Below are positions 25,894 to 34,774 of a DNA stretch of 64,000 nucleotides, in pieces. Position 1 is the first letter of the stretch. The number at the start of each line of letters is the position of its first letter. The position numbers and the translations under genes were made by a program. Source of the stretch: Acidilobaceae archaeon (GTDB taxonomy: Archaea > Thermoproteota > Thermoprotei_A > Sulfolobales > Acidilobaceae); the NCBI GenBank assembly GCA_027014125.1, contig JALWEI010000028.1:1-64000 (forward strand), read 5' to 3'. The notes beneath the pieces were generated by a model that saw only the letters and a list, made by a program, of their open reading frames with translations, ran no database searches and had not been told where the DNA came from.

Positions 25894-26841
25894 ATGGTAA
25901 GAAGCCTAGTAGACCCCGGGATACGTGTCCGGCTCGTCTCGTATACGGTGGATGGGGAGAGGCTCGTCGCAGCTAGCAGCAAGGTGAGCCTCTCCAGGAA
26001 GCCGGTCGAGGACATACTCTCGATAAGCGATGGGGAGGTGGAGGAGTGGATAAGGGAGACCTACAAGAGGATGCACTTCAGCCCCTGGGAGCACAGCGTC
26101 TACACCTACCTCGTGGATGGCCTCTCTAGGGTGGCGAGCCACCAGCTCGTCAGGCACAGGATAGCCAGCTACACCCAGCAGAGCCACAGGTACACCGAGG
26201 GCTACCTCAGGGACATGGCGCTGGAGGCCTCCAGGCTCACCGGCAGGGACTGCCCGCCCAAGCCCAAGGGCCAATCCGCCGAGGCCTACAGTTGCTACAG
26301 CAGGGCCCTCATGGAGGCCTCCGAGACCCTTGGAGACGAGGAGGCGGCCCGGCTGGGGTGGAGGGCCTACGTGCCCCCGCCCCGCATAGCTAGGAGGGGC
26401 CTCCTAGGCGACTACTACAGGATCCTGATAAGGGCCACCGGAGAGTACTACAGGCTACTCTCGATGGGCGTGGCGAGGGAGGATGCGAGGCTCCTCATAC
26501 CCCACGCCGTGAGGACCAGGATAGTGGTGACGATGAACGCCAGGGAGCTGGTCCAGAGCTTCCTACCCCTCAGGATGTGCACCAAGGCACAGTGGGAGAT
26601 ACGCCACATAGCCTGGAGCCTCTGGAGGGAGCTAGTCAGGGTCCATCCCCGCCTCTTCAAGTGGGCCGGCCCCTCATGCGTCTACAGGGAGAACACCAGC
26701 AGGGATACACCAGTCCCTCTCCGGGACTACCTCGGCGGGCGGGCGGGCTTCACTATACCTAGGTGCCCCGAGGGAGTCGAGAAACCGGGAATACCGGCCT
26801 GCCTACGTGCAGCCGATCCAAGTGGATCCAGGGATGGCTAA
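25894..26841 (+). CDS. thyX: Flavin-dependent thymidylate synthase
   Basis: Makes dTMP from dUMP using methylene-THF (or an archaeal pterin) and FAD. The 315-residue protein has the ThyX motif [15 protein letters not shown] (residues 87-101), and later [15 protein letters not shown], both diagnostic. It is longer than most ThyX proteins, with a C-terminal extension containing Cys residues ([25 protein letters not shown]). The gene is much more GC-rich than neighbours such as 27304 onward. A TTG one codon upstream is possible; the ATG fits the TATA box spacing. It ends 4 bp inside UPF0147 on the other strand. Confidence 0.96.
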   Translation: MVRSLVDPGIRVRLVSYTVDGERLVAASSKVSLSRKPVEDILSISDGEVEEWIRETYKRMHFSPWEHSVYTYLVDGLSRVASHQLVRHRIASYTQQSHRYTEGYLRDMALEASRLTGRDCPPKPKGQSAEAYSCYSRALMEASETLGDEEAARLGWRAYVPPPRIARRGLLGDYYRILIRATGEYYRLLSMGVAREDARLLIPHAVRTRIVVTMNARELVQSFLPLRMCTKAQWEIRHIAWSLWRELVRVHPRLFKWAGPSCVYRENTSRDTPVPLRDYLGGRAGFTIPRCPEGVEKPGIPACLRAADPSGSRDG

Positions 26842-27113
26842 TCCCTTACCGTCTCCAGTATGCTGATTGCCTGCCAGATCTTGGTCCTAGCGTGGAACGG
26901 CATGTTGGGGTCCTGGCTCACCTCATCCAGCGCGCTGATAGCGTTAGCGGCCCTCACGGCTGGCGACAGCTTCATATCCCTAAGGTATGTGAGGGCGTTC
27001 GCGGCAGCCCTCCTTATATTCCTAGGGACTCCTGTATCATTTACTATACTAGCTAGAATGCTCATGGCGAACCTTATCTTGGCTTCATTGTCCACAGGAG
27101 CGGATGCCCCCAT
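26838..27113 (-). CDS. UPF0147 family protein
   Basis: The 91-residue all-helical protein contains the conserved core of the archaeal UPF0147 family: [22 protein letters not shown] and the C-terminal [17 protein letters not shown]. It is soluble, without Cys. Function is unknown across archaea. Confidence 0.9.
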   Translation of the reverse strand: MGASAPVDNEAKIRFAMSILASIVNDTGVPRNIRRAAANALTYLRDMKLSPAVRAANAISALDEVSQDPNMPFHARTKIWQAISILETVRD

Positions 27114-27303
27114 ACCTGCTCACACCCCCTACCAGCTGATCCGTACTGGCTAGTGAACCTAATAAAAAACGTGATTATGCCTACCTGGAGGTCCACAACT
27201 ACCACAGGCCCGCTCCATTTGTTCATATAATAATATAGGAATATTGGGCATTGCATATGCCTGCCGGATTGAATTATTTTAGGAGTAGGTGGGGTGTATA
27301 CCG

Positions 27304-28104
27304 GTGCAGGCTACTACAATTGCTGGGATAGTAATTGCACTCATAGTAGGACTGGCTCTAGGCTATGCAACAGCTCCTGGCGGCGAGGAGCAGACTACTA
27401 CAGTGACATCCACCGTCACCCGGACTACAACGGAGACGAGCGTTAAGGTCATGGTTGAAACCGAGACCGAGTTTAAGACCGTGACTAACACAATAACACT
27501 CCCGATAACTGTCACCTCTACAACTACTAAGACGGTAAACCCGTTACCACCACTCGATGACCTACAGAAGGGGGTAACCCTTAGGCTAAAGGTTGGCTCA
27601 GCGGCTGGCAAGGGCCTAGCGGAGCTCGGCTTCAAGGATATTGCAGTAGTAGCACAGTCTAACCTGTACTGCATAGAGCTGGGCTCTGTGCTGGCGGCCG
27701 TCTTTACTAGTAACGGCGGGTCTGCTAAGCTCGTTGTGGTGGAGCCTGGGGTTAACGAGGCCGATGCAGCGTCTCTGATCGCTGATGCCGGGGTTGACGC
27801 AGTTGTGCTTGCATACGGCGGTAATAGTCCTTCTGAGAATATAGTGGACGGATTCAAGGGTATGGTGTCAGCGCTAATGAGCTCTGGGTATAAGGGTGCC
27901 GTAGTGGTGCATGCAGCTGCATTTGCTAGCATGGCTCTACAGCAGAGCTTGGCTGATGAGATGCTGTGTAGCTATCTGAAGGGTGTAGACGTGTATGTGT
28001 ACTTGCCTAAGCCCGATGAGGGAAGGCTGGACTTCTTCAAGGCCGTGATCGAGGATGATTGTAAGCTCACCTTGGAGAAGATCGCCGAGGTTAGTCTAGG
28101 ATAG
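27304..28104 (+). CDS. Membrane-anchored protein with Thr-rich stalk and a type I binding-protein-like domain
   Basis: The protein has an N-terminal signal anchor (ATTIAGIVIALIVGLALGYA), a Thr/Val-rich stalk of about 60 residues (probably O-glycosylated) and a C-terminal alpha/beta domain of about 175 residues. This domain resembles one lobe of a type I periplasmic ligand-binding protein (IAVVAQSNLYCIELGSVLAA, then DAGVDAVVLAYGG and GYKGAVVVHA). Two Cys residues near the end are unusual. I prefer the GTG at 27304, with AGGTGGGG upstream; a GTG at 27289 would add five residues. The family name is uncertain. Confidence 0.7.
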   Translation: MQATTIAGIVIALIVGLALGYATAPGGEEQTTTVTSTVTRTTTETSVKVMVETETEFKTVTNTITLPITVTSTTTKTVNPLPPLDDLQKGVTLRLKVGSAAGKGLAELGFKDIAVVAQSNLYCIELGSVLAAVFTSNGGSAKLVVVEPGVNEADAASLIADAGVDAVVLAYGGNSPSENIVDGFKGMVSALMSSGYKGAVVVHAAAFASMALQQSLADEMLCSYLKGVDVYVYLPKPDEGRLDFFKAVIEDDCKLTLEKIAEVSLG

Positions 28105-28154
28105 CTATCGTTTTTACCCTATCCTATTCTATAGCTGGTTTAGGGTATCAGTGG

Positions 28155-28553
28155 ATGGCAGGGGCCAGGATTCCCTACGTGTTTCGCCTCTACTTTGTTA
28201 TCATTAGCTTGGCTAAGCTGGCCTCTACTGCTAGCATGGTCTCGGGGCGGCTTGCCGACGTTGTGGCTTCATATGAGTCGTTGGGCATGGGTCTCCTGTT
28301 CTATCAGGCTTTCTCTTATATCCTTCTACTGGTTGTGACGGTGGTTAGGTCCTTGTGGGATGTTGTTCAGTATGTTGTGTTCATAGTTGTCCTTTCAGAG
28401 GTTTCCCTGTTAGCGTTTTCATTGTATAGTGAGGGTGTTAAAGCTACGATGGGGTACATATTGTTTACTGTCGGAAATATCGCTGTGCTATTATTATCGG
28501 TTGTTGCAGTAAGGGTTTCCCCATCCATGCATGATAGGGGTCAGAGCGAGTAG
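28155..28553 (+). CDS. Small four-helix membrane protein, unassigned
   Basis: Not recognised. The 132-residue protein has about four hydrophobic segments and few polar residues apart from a short C-terminal tail. It follows the binding-protein-like gene by 50 bp and is on the same strand, so the two may form a unit. The end overlaps the thiolase gene by 13 bp on the opposite strand. Confidence 0.65.
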   Translation: MAGARIPYVFRLYFVIISLAKLASTASMVSGRLADVVASYESLGMGLLFYQAFSYILLLVVTVVRSLWDVVQYVVFIVVLSEVSLLAFSLYSEGVKATMGYILFTVGNIAVLLLSVVAVRVSPSMHDRGQSE

Positions 28554-29713
28554 ATTACCACGTATGTATAGTGGCCCGTGCCTCCAACGTTGTGCGCTAG
28601 GCCTACTCCATTGTTTATGGGAGCCTGCCGTCCCTTCTCAACCTCCTGGCGGAGCTGCCTGGTTATCTCTACTGCCATGCTTACTCCCGTAGCCCCTATA
28701 GGGTGGCCTTTAGCCTTTAGGCCCCCGCTGAGGTTGACTGGTAGTACTCCTCCTATCATCGTCTGCTCTTCCCTGACCAGCTTGTATCCCTCGTCGGGCT
28801 TCGCTATACCTAGCTCCTCGTATGTCAGGATCTCCGCGATCGTGAATGCGTCATGGATCTCCGCCACGTCTATCTGCTTGTGGGGGGCCTCGGGGTCTAT
28901 GCCAGCCCTCTTATACGCCATTCTTGCAGCCTCCACGGAGGCCCTTCTTAGCTTGAAGTCTGGCCTCCTGCTTAGGTTTGAGGTGTCCGTGGCGTATCCC
29001 ACCCCCTTTATCCATACTGGGGTGTCGGTTAGCTTCCTAGCTACCTCCTCGCTTGCTAGGACTACTGCTGCTGCCCCATCTGTTATAGGGCTTGAGTCGT
29101 AGAGTTTTAGTGGCCATGCTATGTATCTAGACTTTAGGCAGTCCTCCATGGTTATCTTCCGGGGGAAGTGGGCCTTTGGGTTCATGCTGGCGTAGTAGTG
29201 GTTCTTCACTGCAACCCTGCACAGGTCCTCCTCTGTGGCACCTGTCCTGGCCATATATGCACTCGCGTATAGCGCATAGTACCCGGGGAATGTCAGGCCA
29301 AAGTTCTCGAACTCCCAGAAGTAGTTGCCAGCCCTGCCTATGAACTCCACCACTGTTGGGGTTGGACTCTCATTCATCTTCTCGACACCGACCACTAGAA
29401 CCAGGTCTGCTTGGCCGCTGGCCACCGCATCGTACCCTGTCTTTATCGCAGCTGTACCCGTGGCGCAGGCCGCCTCTACTCTGAGGGCCCCCTTCGGGTA
29501 GAGCCCCGCGTACTCGTTGACCACTATTGGGGTCATCGGCTCGCTGCTCCACCCGCCCGCGTGGCCGTATACAACGTAGTCTATATCCTTCTGCGTAACA
29601 CCCGCATCGGAGAGCGCCTCCTTAATAGCCTCCCATGCCATCTCAGCAAGGTTTACATCATTCCGGGATCCGAACTTGCCATGGCCCACTCCTACTATTG
29701 CAACTCTCCTCAT
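28541..29713 (-). CDS. Thiolase family acetyl-CoA C-acyltransferase
   Basis: Condenses or cleaves acyl-CoA. The 390-residue protein has the nucleophile Cys in VEAACATGTAAIKTG (about residue 84), EIHDAFTIAEILTYEELG and KGHPIGATG. The C-terminal general-base Cys of classical thiolases is replaced by HNVGGTG, as in the archaeal SCP2-type group. In many archaea this gene is beside HMG-CoA synthase and a DUF35 partner, but neither lies nearby. It could serve beta-oxidation with the acyl-CoA dehydrogenase at 10.8 kb. Confidence 0.93.
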   Translation of the reverse strand: MRRVAIVGVGHGKFGSRNDVNLAEMAWEAIKEALSDAGVTQKDIDYVVYGHAGGWSSEPMTPIVVNEYAGLYPKGALRVEAACATGTAAIKTGYDAVASGQADLVLVVGVEKMNESPTPTVVEFIGRAGNYFWEFENFGLTFPGYYALYASAYMARTGATEEDLCRVAVKNHYYASMNPKAHFPRKITMEDCLKSRYIAWPLKLYDSSPITDGAAAVVLASEEVARKLTDTPVWIKGVGYATDTSNLSRRPDFKLRRASVEAARMAYKRAGIDPEAPHKQIDVAEIHDAFTIAEILTYEELGIAKPDEGYKLVREEQTMIGGVLPVNLSGGLKAKGHPIGATGVSMAVEITRQLRQEVEKGRQAPINNGVGLAHNVGGTGHYTYVVIYSL

Positions 29714-29800
29714 AACTATACAACACCGTGCACCTATGGTGCCTAGTCAAGGTATTATAGGATACTATTGAGGCCCATTATGCCACCGTATGATACCGCC

Positions 29801-29809
29801 TTATATAAG
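29801..29809 (+). promoter_or_regulatory. TATA box for the ubiquitin-like protein / ttuA unit
   Basis: TTATATAAG is centred at about 29805, placing the transcript start near 29830 and leaving a leader of roughly 45 nt before the GTG at 29878. Confidence 0.55.
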
Positions 29810-29877
29810 CCCGGGGGGCTACTGGTGCACGCAAATATCCCTTCCCACCCGCCATGAGATGCGTGAGGGGGCCGCGT

Positions 29878-30078
29878 GTGAAGGTTAAGGTTAGGGTTGT
29901 CCCGGATGGGAGGCACTTGGAAGTTGAGGCGGGTGTTAAGGCCTTGGACCTACTCAAACTAGCTGGGATGAATAGTGAGAGCGGCGTCGTGCTGGTCAAT
30001 GGTAGGCCTGTCACTGAGGATTACAGGATCAGGGAGGGCGACGAGGTAACTGTTGTTAGGGTGCTCAGCGGTGGCTAA
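29878..30078 (+). CDS. Ubiquitin-like sulfur-carrier protein (SAMP/TtuB/MoaD-like) ending in Gly-Gly
   Basis: The 66-residue beta-grasp protein ends in the exposed di-glycine LSGG, the site that is adenylated and thiocarboxylated in TtuB, MoaD, ThiS and SAMP proteins. Motifs VLVNGRPVTEDYRIREGDEVTVV match the family. The GTG at 29878 has GAGGGGG 6 nt upstream; an ATG at 29854 would add eight residues. The gene runs directly into ttuA (8-bp overlap), which points to a sulfur-donor role in tRNA thiolation; the E1-like enzyme at 3.2 kb could activate it. Confidence 0.92.
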   Translation: MKVKVRVVPDGRHLEVEAGVKALDLLKLAGMNSESGVVLVNGRPVTEDYRIREGDEVTVVRVLSGG

Positions 30079-31069
30079 GTGTAGCATATGCGGCGGCCCG
30101 GCTGTAGCCTATATAAGGTACCAGAGGAGGTACCTGTGCGACCGGCATTTTGTGGAGTATGTAGAGTCTAAGATACGGAGGGCTATATCCAGGTATAAGA
30201 TGATAAGGCAAGGCTATAGGGTCCTTGTACCCGTCTCGGGGGGCAAGGATAGCGCCACCGTGCTTACGGCCTTGTCTAAGCTTTCAAGGGAGTTTGGGTT
30301 CGAGGTGGTTGCTCTCCACATAGACCTTGGCATAGGGGATTACTCTGTAAAGAGTAAGGAGGCCTCCATTAAAGCCGCTAACAAGCTTGGCGTCCCTCTG
30401 ATCGTCGTCAGCGTGAAGGAGATTACAGGGTACACTATACCAGAGCTCGCTAGGAAGGCTAGGCGCCCGGTGTGTAGCGTATGTGGCCTGGTTAAACGTT
30501 ACATCATAAACCTGGTGGCTGTAGAGCTTGGAGCTGACGCGGTGGCTCTCGGCCACAATGCCGACGATCTGGCAGTCTACAGTATGAAGTCGTTCATAAC
30601 CCAGGATCTCTCAAACATCTCCAAGCTTGGGCCCAAGACCGAGTCGATAAAGGGGCTGGCCGTGGGCAGGATACGCCCCCTCTACGAGGTCTACGAGAAG
30701 GAGTCATACCTCTATGCACTCCTCACCGAGACTCCCTTCCTCCACGAGGAGTGCCCTAACGTCGACTTTAGCTCCATGGAGAATAGGTTGAAGGTCCATA
30801 TCAACAGTCTGGAGGAGGAGAAGCCTGGAGTTAAGATTACCATGCTTAGGAATATGGCTAAAAGGATAAGGGATTACCCCAAGCCCCAGCTACCTATATC
30901 CAGGTGCAGGCACTGCGGCCTGTTATCTAGCGGGGACGAATGCTCCTTCTGTAGGCTGACTAAGAGGATAACTGGGCAGCCCCTGGGCCCTAGGGCTAGG
31001 GAGGTGGTGAGGAGCCTGGTTGCAAGCCTACAGCTGGCCCCTCGCCAGGATTCTGCTTATAAATCCTAG
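30071..31069 (+). CDS. ttuA: tRNA 2-thiouridine synthesis protein, TtuA/NcsA family
   Basis: Thiolates uridine in tRNA using sulfur from the ubiquitin-like carrier. The PP-loop is SGGKDS (about residues 58-63). Two zinc sites are visible, the N-terminal CSICG with a later C-x-x-H, and the C-terminal CRHCG with CSFC. CSVC near the middle and the Cys in HEECPNVD match the [4Fe-4S] ligands of TtuA. The GTG at 30071 overlaps the carrier gene stop, so expression is coupled; an earlier TTG at 30053 is possible. Whether it acts at position 54 (TtuA) or 34 (NcsA) cannot be decided from the sequence. Confidence 0.93.
   Translation: MAKCSICGGPAVAYIRYQRRYLCDRHFVEYVESKIRRAISRYKMIRQGYRVLVPVSGGKDSATVLTALSKLSREFGFEVVALHIDLGIGDYSVKSKEASIKAANKLGVPLIVVSVKEITGYTIPELARKARRPVCSVCGLVKRYIINLVAVELGADAVALGHNADDLAVYSMKSFITQDLSNISKLGPKTESIKGLAVGRIRPLYEVYEKESYLYALLTETPFLHEECPNVDFSSMENRLKVHINSLEEEKPGVKITMLRNMAKRIRDYPKPQLPISRCRHCGLLSSGDECSFCRLTKRITGQPLGPRAREVVRSLVASLQLAPRQDSAYKS
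31056..31064 (+). promoter_or_regulatory. TATA box of aIF5A inside the end of ttuA
   Basis: CTTATAAAT lies over the last codons of ttuA, centred about 45 nt before the aIF5A ATG at 31105, so transcription would begin near 31085. It suggests aIF5A has its own message. Confidence 0.5.
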
Positions 31070-31104
31070 GAGGCTACTACACCCTCCACCTGGTGGGTAT
31101 AGGG

Positions 31105-31509
31105 ATGAGTGTCAACTACGCCACTCTAGGGGAGCTCAAGAAGGGGTCCTATATCGTTATTGACGGGGAGCCCTGTAGGATAGTAGAGATCTCGAGGGCC
31201 AAGACCGGGAAGCATGGGAGTGCTAAGGCCCACGTGGTTGCTATAGGCGTCTTCAGCGGCCAGAAGAAGACTATGGTTGCCCCTGTTGACACAAGAGTTC
31301 AGGTACCGGTTATAGAGAAGAGGCTTGCCCAGGTGCTTGCTGACATGGGTGACATGGTCCAGCTCATGGACCTGGAGACCTTCGAGACCTTCGAGGTGGA
31401 GAAGCCCACTGACGATCCCAACCTTGCCGAGAAGCTTGCCTCCGGCGTTAATGTGGAGTATTGGATTATAATGGGTAGGCCTAAGATTATAAGAATAAGG
31501 AGTAGCTAG
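31105..31509 (+). CDS. Translation factor aIF5A
   Basis: Hypusine-containing elongation factor relieving ribosome stalls at difficult peptide bonds. The 134-residue protein has an N-terminal SH3-like domain with the hypusine loop KTGKHG (Lys36) and a C-terminal OB fold. The ATG at 31105 lies about 8 nt after GGTGGG; a GTG at 31093 is also in frame. Spermidine for modification would come from the speE product in this window. It ends 4 bp inside the convergent TrmY-like gene. Confidence 0.96.
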   Translation: MSVNYATLGELKKGSYIVIDGEPCRIVEISRAKTGKHGSAKAHVVAIGVFSGQKKTMVAPVDTRVQVPVIEKRLAQVLADMGDMVQLMDLETFETFEVEKPTDDPNLAEKLASGVNVEYWIIMGRPKIIRIRSS

Positions 31510-31973
31510 GCTGGGAGCCCCGCTTCTACCCTATCAATTATAATATTAGCTAGGACAGGCATCAGCCATACCCTCAGCCTATCCATTTGGAGCCCAGCAT
31601 CGCTACACTCCTCGCCATACCATAGGACAATAGTAGAACCCTGCCCAGCGCCAACTATATCCTTCAGGCTTGTCCTCCCCCTGGGCCCCACGCAGGGGCC
31701 TGTGGGTGGTGCCTGGTTTTGCCCGGCGAGTCTTGCACCTAGCCTGGAGGCCTTGCCCTTGTAGGCGACTGCCTTCACCCACGCCTCGGCGCTTACCAGG
31801 TCTGGCCTAAGCTGCCTTATGCTACTCCCTGACGCTACTATCCATGTTCTCCCTATTCTGACCCATGCCTCCGTATCTGTCCTGACTCCGTGTGAGACTA
31901 GTAGTGATGATACTAGGAATAGGCCTGCCTCCTCCTCTGTTAGCCTATCTGCTGCCACGTGTATCCTCTTCAT
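31506..31973 (-). CDS. TrmY-like tRNA pseudouridine-54 N1-methyltransferase (SPOUT, DUF358)
   Basis: The 155-residue protein resembles the TrmY family. The stretch [18 protein letters not shown] followed by [19 protein letters not shown] matches the SHG-R-D and LRPD core, and the C-terminal glycine-rich part is where the SAM knot lies. The match is partial, so I keep confidence moderate. It forms a 4-bp ATGA overlap with srp54 upstream, so it is translated after that gene. TrmY methylates pseudouridine 54 to m1Psi54 in tRNA. Confidence 0.6.
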   Translation of the reverse strand: MKRIHVAADRLTEEEAGLFLVSSLLVSHGVRTDTEAWVRIGRTWIVASGSSIRQLRPDLVSAEAWVKAVAYKGKASRLGARLAGQNQAPPTGPCVGPRGRTSLKDIVGAGQGSTIVLWYGEECSDAGLQMDRLRVWLMPVLANIIIDRVEAGLPA

Positions 31974-33292
31974 TGTAGCCCCAGCCTTTTTAGTATTCTT
32001 CTATCTCTTTTTAGCTTCTTCATTAGAGTCTTCATGCTTTTATAATATGATAATAGCTCTTTTACTTCTTCTACCCTAGTGCCTGACCCCATCGCGATCC
32101 TGCGCATTCTTCTCTTATCTATTATCTCGGGGTTATCTAACTCCTCATACGTCATGCTCTCTATTATGGCTAGCCACCTGTCTATCTTCTCTTCTCCTAG
32201 CTTAAGCTTCTCCTCATCCAACTGCGCTACTAGGCTGGCTCCTGGTAGCATTTGTAGTATCTTCCCTAGCGGCCCCATCTTCCTCATTGCTTTTAGCTGC
32301 CTGTATAGGGTTCGCATTGTCACCTTGCCTTTTAGCATGTCCTCGGTTACTTCCTCTAGCTTCTGCGCGTCCTCTAGGCTTCGTACTCTCTCGAGTAGCG
32401 ACTCTAGGTCTCCTAGGCCTAGTATGCGTGCCACGAACCTTTTGGGCCTGAATGGCTCTAGCTCGTCTATCTTCTCTCCTGTTCCTATGAATTTTATCTG
32501 GGCTCCTGTTGCCGCTACTGCTGATAGTACTCCTCCTCCCCTTGCTGTTCCGTCCATCTTTGTCACTATTATGGAACCTATGGGTGCGGTCTTGTGGAAT
32601 GCTGATGCCAGGTCATAGGCTTTCTGCCCGATTGCGGCGTCTATCACTAGTATGACTTCGTCTGGCTTTATCCTTTCTACTATACTCTTCATCTCCTCTA
32701 GGAGCGCCCTCTCTCCCCCATAACCGTGGCGCCCTGCCGTGTCTATGATTATGATCTCTGCACCCTTGGATAGTAGCTCCTTGACCCCCCTCTCGGCTAT
32801 CTCAGCCGGGTCTCCCTTGGTCTCACCGTAGAATAGGGCTCCCGCCTTGCTTGCGAGCGTCTTTAGCTGATCGTATGCCCCCGGCCTGTGGGTGTCTGCT
32901 GCGACCAGCCCTACCTTATACTTCATCTTTGTATAGTACCTTGCCAGCTTGCCTGCTGTTGTCGTCTTGCCCGATCCCTGTACGCCGAAGAGGATTATTA
33001 TCCAGGGGGTTTTCTTGGGCCTCACCTCTGGCTCGGCGTCTCCTCCGAATAGTGTTGATAGCTCCTCGTATACTATCTTAATGAACCAGTCACGCCTACT
33101 TACTCCCGGCGGTGGCTCCTCTTTGAGTGCTCTCTCCCTTATCCTCTTTGTTAGCTGGAATACCAGCTTGACGTTTACATCTGCCTTTATAAGCTCCCTC
33201 TGTAGGTCCTTTATGAATTCCTGCACCGCCTTCTGGTAGGTGCCTCCGCCTTTGATGAACTTCTGCACCGCCCTCCTGACACCGTCGAGCAT
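31970..33292 (-). CDS. srp54: Signal recognition particle 54 kDa protein
   Basis: GTPase of the co-translational targeting pathway. The 440-residue protein has an N-terminal helical domain, the GTPase G1 GVQGSGKTTTAGKLA, DTAGRHGYGGE, TKMDGTARGGG, and a Met-rich M domain (MRTLYRQLKAMRKMGPLGKI) for signal peptide and SRP RNA binding. Length is standard. It lies upstream of the TrmY-like gene. A basic C-terminal tail contacts 7S RNA in the family. Confidence 0.97.
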   Translation of the reverse strand: MLDGVRRAVQKFIKGGGTYQKAVQEFIKDLQRELIKADVNVKLVFQLTKRIRERALKEEPPPGVSRRDWFIKIVYEELSTLFGGDAEPEVRPKKTPWIIILFGVQGSGKTTTAGKLARYYTKMKYKVGLVAADTHRPGAYDQLKTLASKAGALFYGETKGDPAEIAERGVKELLSKGAEIIIIDTAGRHGYGGERALLEEMKSIVERIKPDEVILVIDAAIGQKAYDLASAFHKTAPIGSIIVTKMDGTARGGGVLSAVAATGAQIKFIGTGEKIDELEPFRPKRFVARILGLGDLESLLERVRSLEDAQKLEEVTEDMLKGKVTMRTLYRQLKAMRKMGPLGKILQMLPGASLVAQLDEEKLKLGEEKIDRWLAIIESMTYEELDNPEIIDKRRMRRIAMGSGTRVEEVKELLSYYKSMKTLMKKLKRDRRILKRLGLQ

Positions 33293-33407
33293 GGCTTACC
33301 CTCCGAGCCCCGTGGTACCCCGGGGAGGCTTCTAGCCCCATAGACATTATCGGCCTGGACATTATCTTCTTAACCCCGCCGGGCTAAATGACACCCATAT
33401 CCAGGGT

Positions 33408-34769
33408 GTGCCAGCGGTGGAGGAGGTTAAGATCCCGCTGGGCAGGGCTAAGGCCCCGTCGCTCCACAGCCACATAACCGGCCTGGGCCTCGACAAGGAT
33501 GGGAAGGCGCTGAAGGTTGCGGGAGGCCTAGTCGGGCAGGAGGAGGCTAGGGAGGCTGCGGGGATTATTATCGACATGATTAGGAAGGGCAAGCTGGGCG
33601 GCAAGGGCATACTAATAGCTGGCCCTCCGGGGACGGGTAAGACCGCCATAGCGATAGCCATAGCGAGGGAGTTGAGCAGTGATACCCCCTTCGTCGCCCT
33701 GAACGCCAGCGAGGTTTACAGTGTTGAGAAGAAGAAAAGCGAGGTCCTGATGCAGGCTGTTAGGAAGGCTATCGGCGTTAGGGTTAGGGAGAGGAAGAGG
33801 GTATATGAGGGTGTAGTAACGGAGATTAGGTATCTGAGGAAGAGGAGCAGGCTCTACCCCTATCCCGTAATAGCTGGGGCCGAGCTTGCCCTCGAGACGG
33901 ATGATGACTCCAGGCGCTTCACGGCAGGGCCCGAGATAGCAGAGCAGTTGTATAGGCTCAACGTTAGGAAGGGTGACGTGATCGAGATCGACGCGGATGA
34001 GGGTGTTGTCAGGAAGCTGGGTAGGGCTAGGGGCTACGAGTCCAGGGTGTTCGACATAGGAGGGGACGTGCTTGTGGACAAGCCCAGCGGAGAGGTGGAG
34101 AAGGTTAAGGAGGTAACTAGGATATTCACGCTGCACGACATAGACGTGAGCCTTGCACTCCAGAGGGCCGCTTTTACAAGCCTTTTCGGCGTATTGACTG
34201 CCGAGAGGGAGATAAGCGATGAGGTGAGGAGGAAAACCGATGAGATCGTTAAGAAGATGATCGACGAGGGTAGAGCCGAGATCGTGCCTGGAGTACTCTT
34301 TATCGATGACGCTCATCTGCTAGACCTGGAGTCGTACTCATTCATAACCAAGGCAATGGAGAGCGACTTCACCCCTATAATAATCCTAGCCACCAACAGG
34401 GGCATCACCAAGATCCGGGGAACCGACGTAGAGTCCCCCCACGGGATGCCTAGGGACCTGCTAGATAGACTTCTCATAATAACAACAAGGCCGTACACAC
34501 GGGAGGAGATACGAGAAATAATAAGGATCAGGGCCGACGAGGAGGAGGTTCCCCTAGTCGATGAGGCCTTGGAGAAGCTAGCCGATATAGGGGTGGAGAA
34601 CAGCCTCAGGTACGCCATACAACTGCTGGAGCCTTCCAGGATAATAGCCGAGAGGAGGGGGAGGCTCAAGGTTGAGCCTGAGGATGTGGATGCTGCTGCC
34701 CGTCTATTTAGTGACGTGAAGAGGAGTGTTGAGGCTATAGAGAGGTATAAGGACCTCATGCTGGCCTAG
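33408..34769 (+). CDS. TIP49/RuvB-like AAA+ ATPase (RuvBL family)
   Basis: The 453-residue protein is a TIP49-type helicase-related ATPase, with Walker A GPPGTGKT at 72-79 and the family's insertion domain between it and Walker B. Walker B is FIDDAHLLD near 299-307, with Asp where the family normally has Glu (FIDE). Sensor-1 ATNRG and the C-terminal lid are present. The start is a GTG at 33408. In archaea TIP49 is linked to chromatin or RNP assembly; a specific role is not known. It ends 5 bp from the convergent palm-domain gene. Confidence 0.92.
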   Translation: MPAVEEVKIPLGRAKAPSLHSHITGLGLDKDGKALKVAGGLVGQEEAREAAGIIIDMIRKGKLGGKGILIAGPPGTGKTAIAIAIARELSSDTPFVALNASEVYSVEKKKSEVLMQAVRKAIGVRVRERKRVYEGVVTEIRYLRKRSRLYPYPVIAGAELALETDDDSRRFTAGPEIAEQLYRLNVRKGDVIEIDADEGVVRKLGRARGYESRVFDIGGDVLVDKPSGEVEKVKEVTRIFTLHDIDVSLALQRAAFTSLFGVLTAEREISDEVRRKTDEIVKKMIDEGRAEIVPGVLFIDDAHLLDLESYSFITKAMESDFTPIIILATNRGITKIRGTDVESPHGMPRDLLDRLLIITTRPYTREEIREIIRIRADEEEVPLVDEALEKLADIGVENSLRYAIQLLEPSRIIAERRGRLKVEPEDVDAAARLFSDVKRSVEAIERYKDLMLA

Positions 34770-34774
34770 AGGGC

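Noticed and set aside
29801-29877. Riboswitch or structured leader before the ubiquitin-like gene
   Set aside because: The leader is only about 45 nt, with no stable paired element beyond short GC runs.
33612-34316. Minus-strand frame of 234 codons opposite TIP49
   Set aside because: The TIP49 frame has full AAA+ motifs; the opposite frame has none and no start signal.
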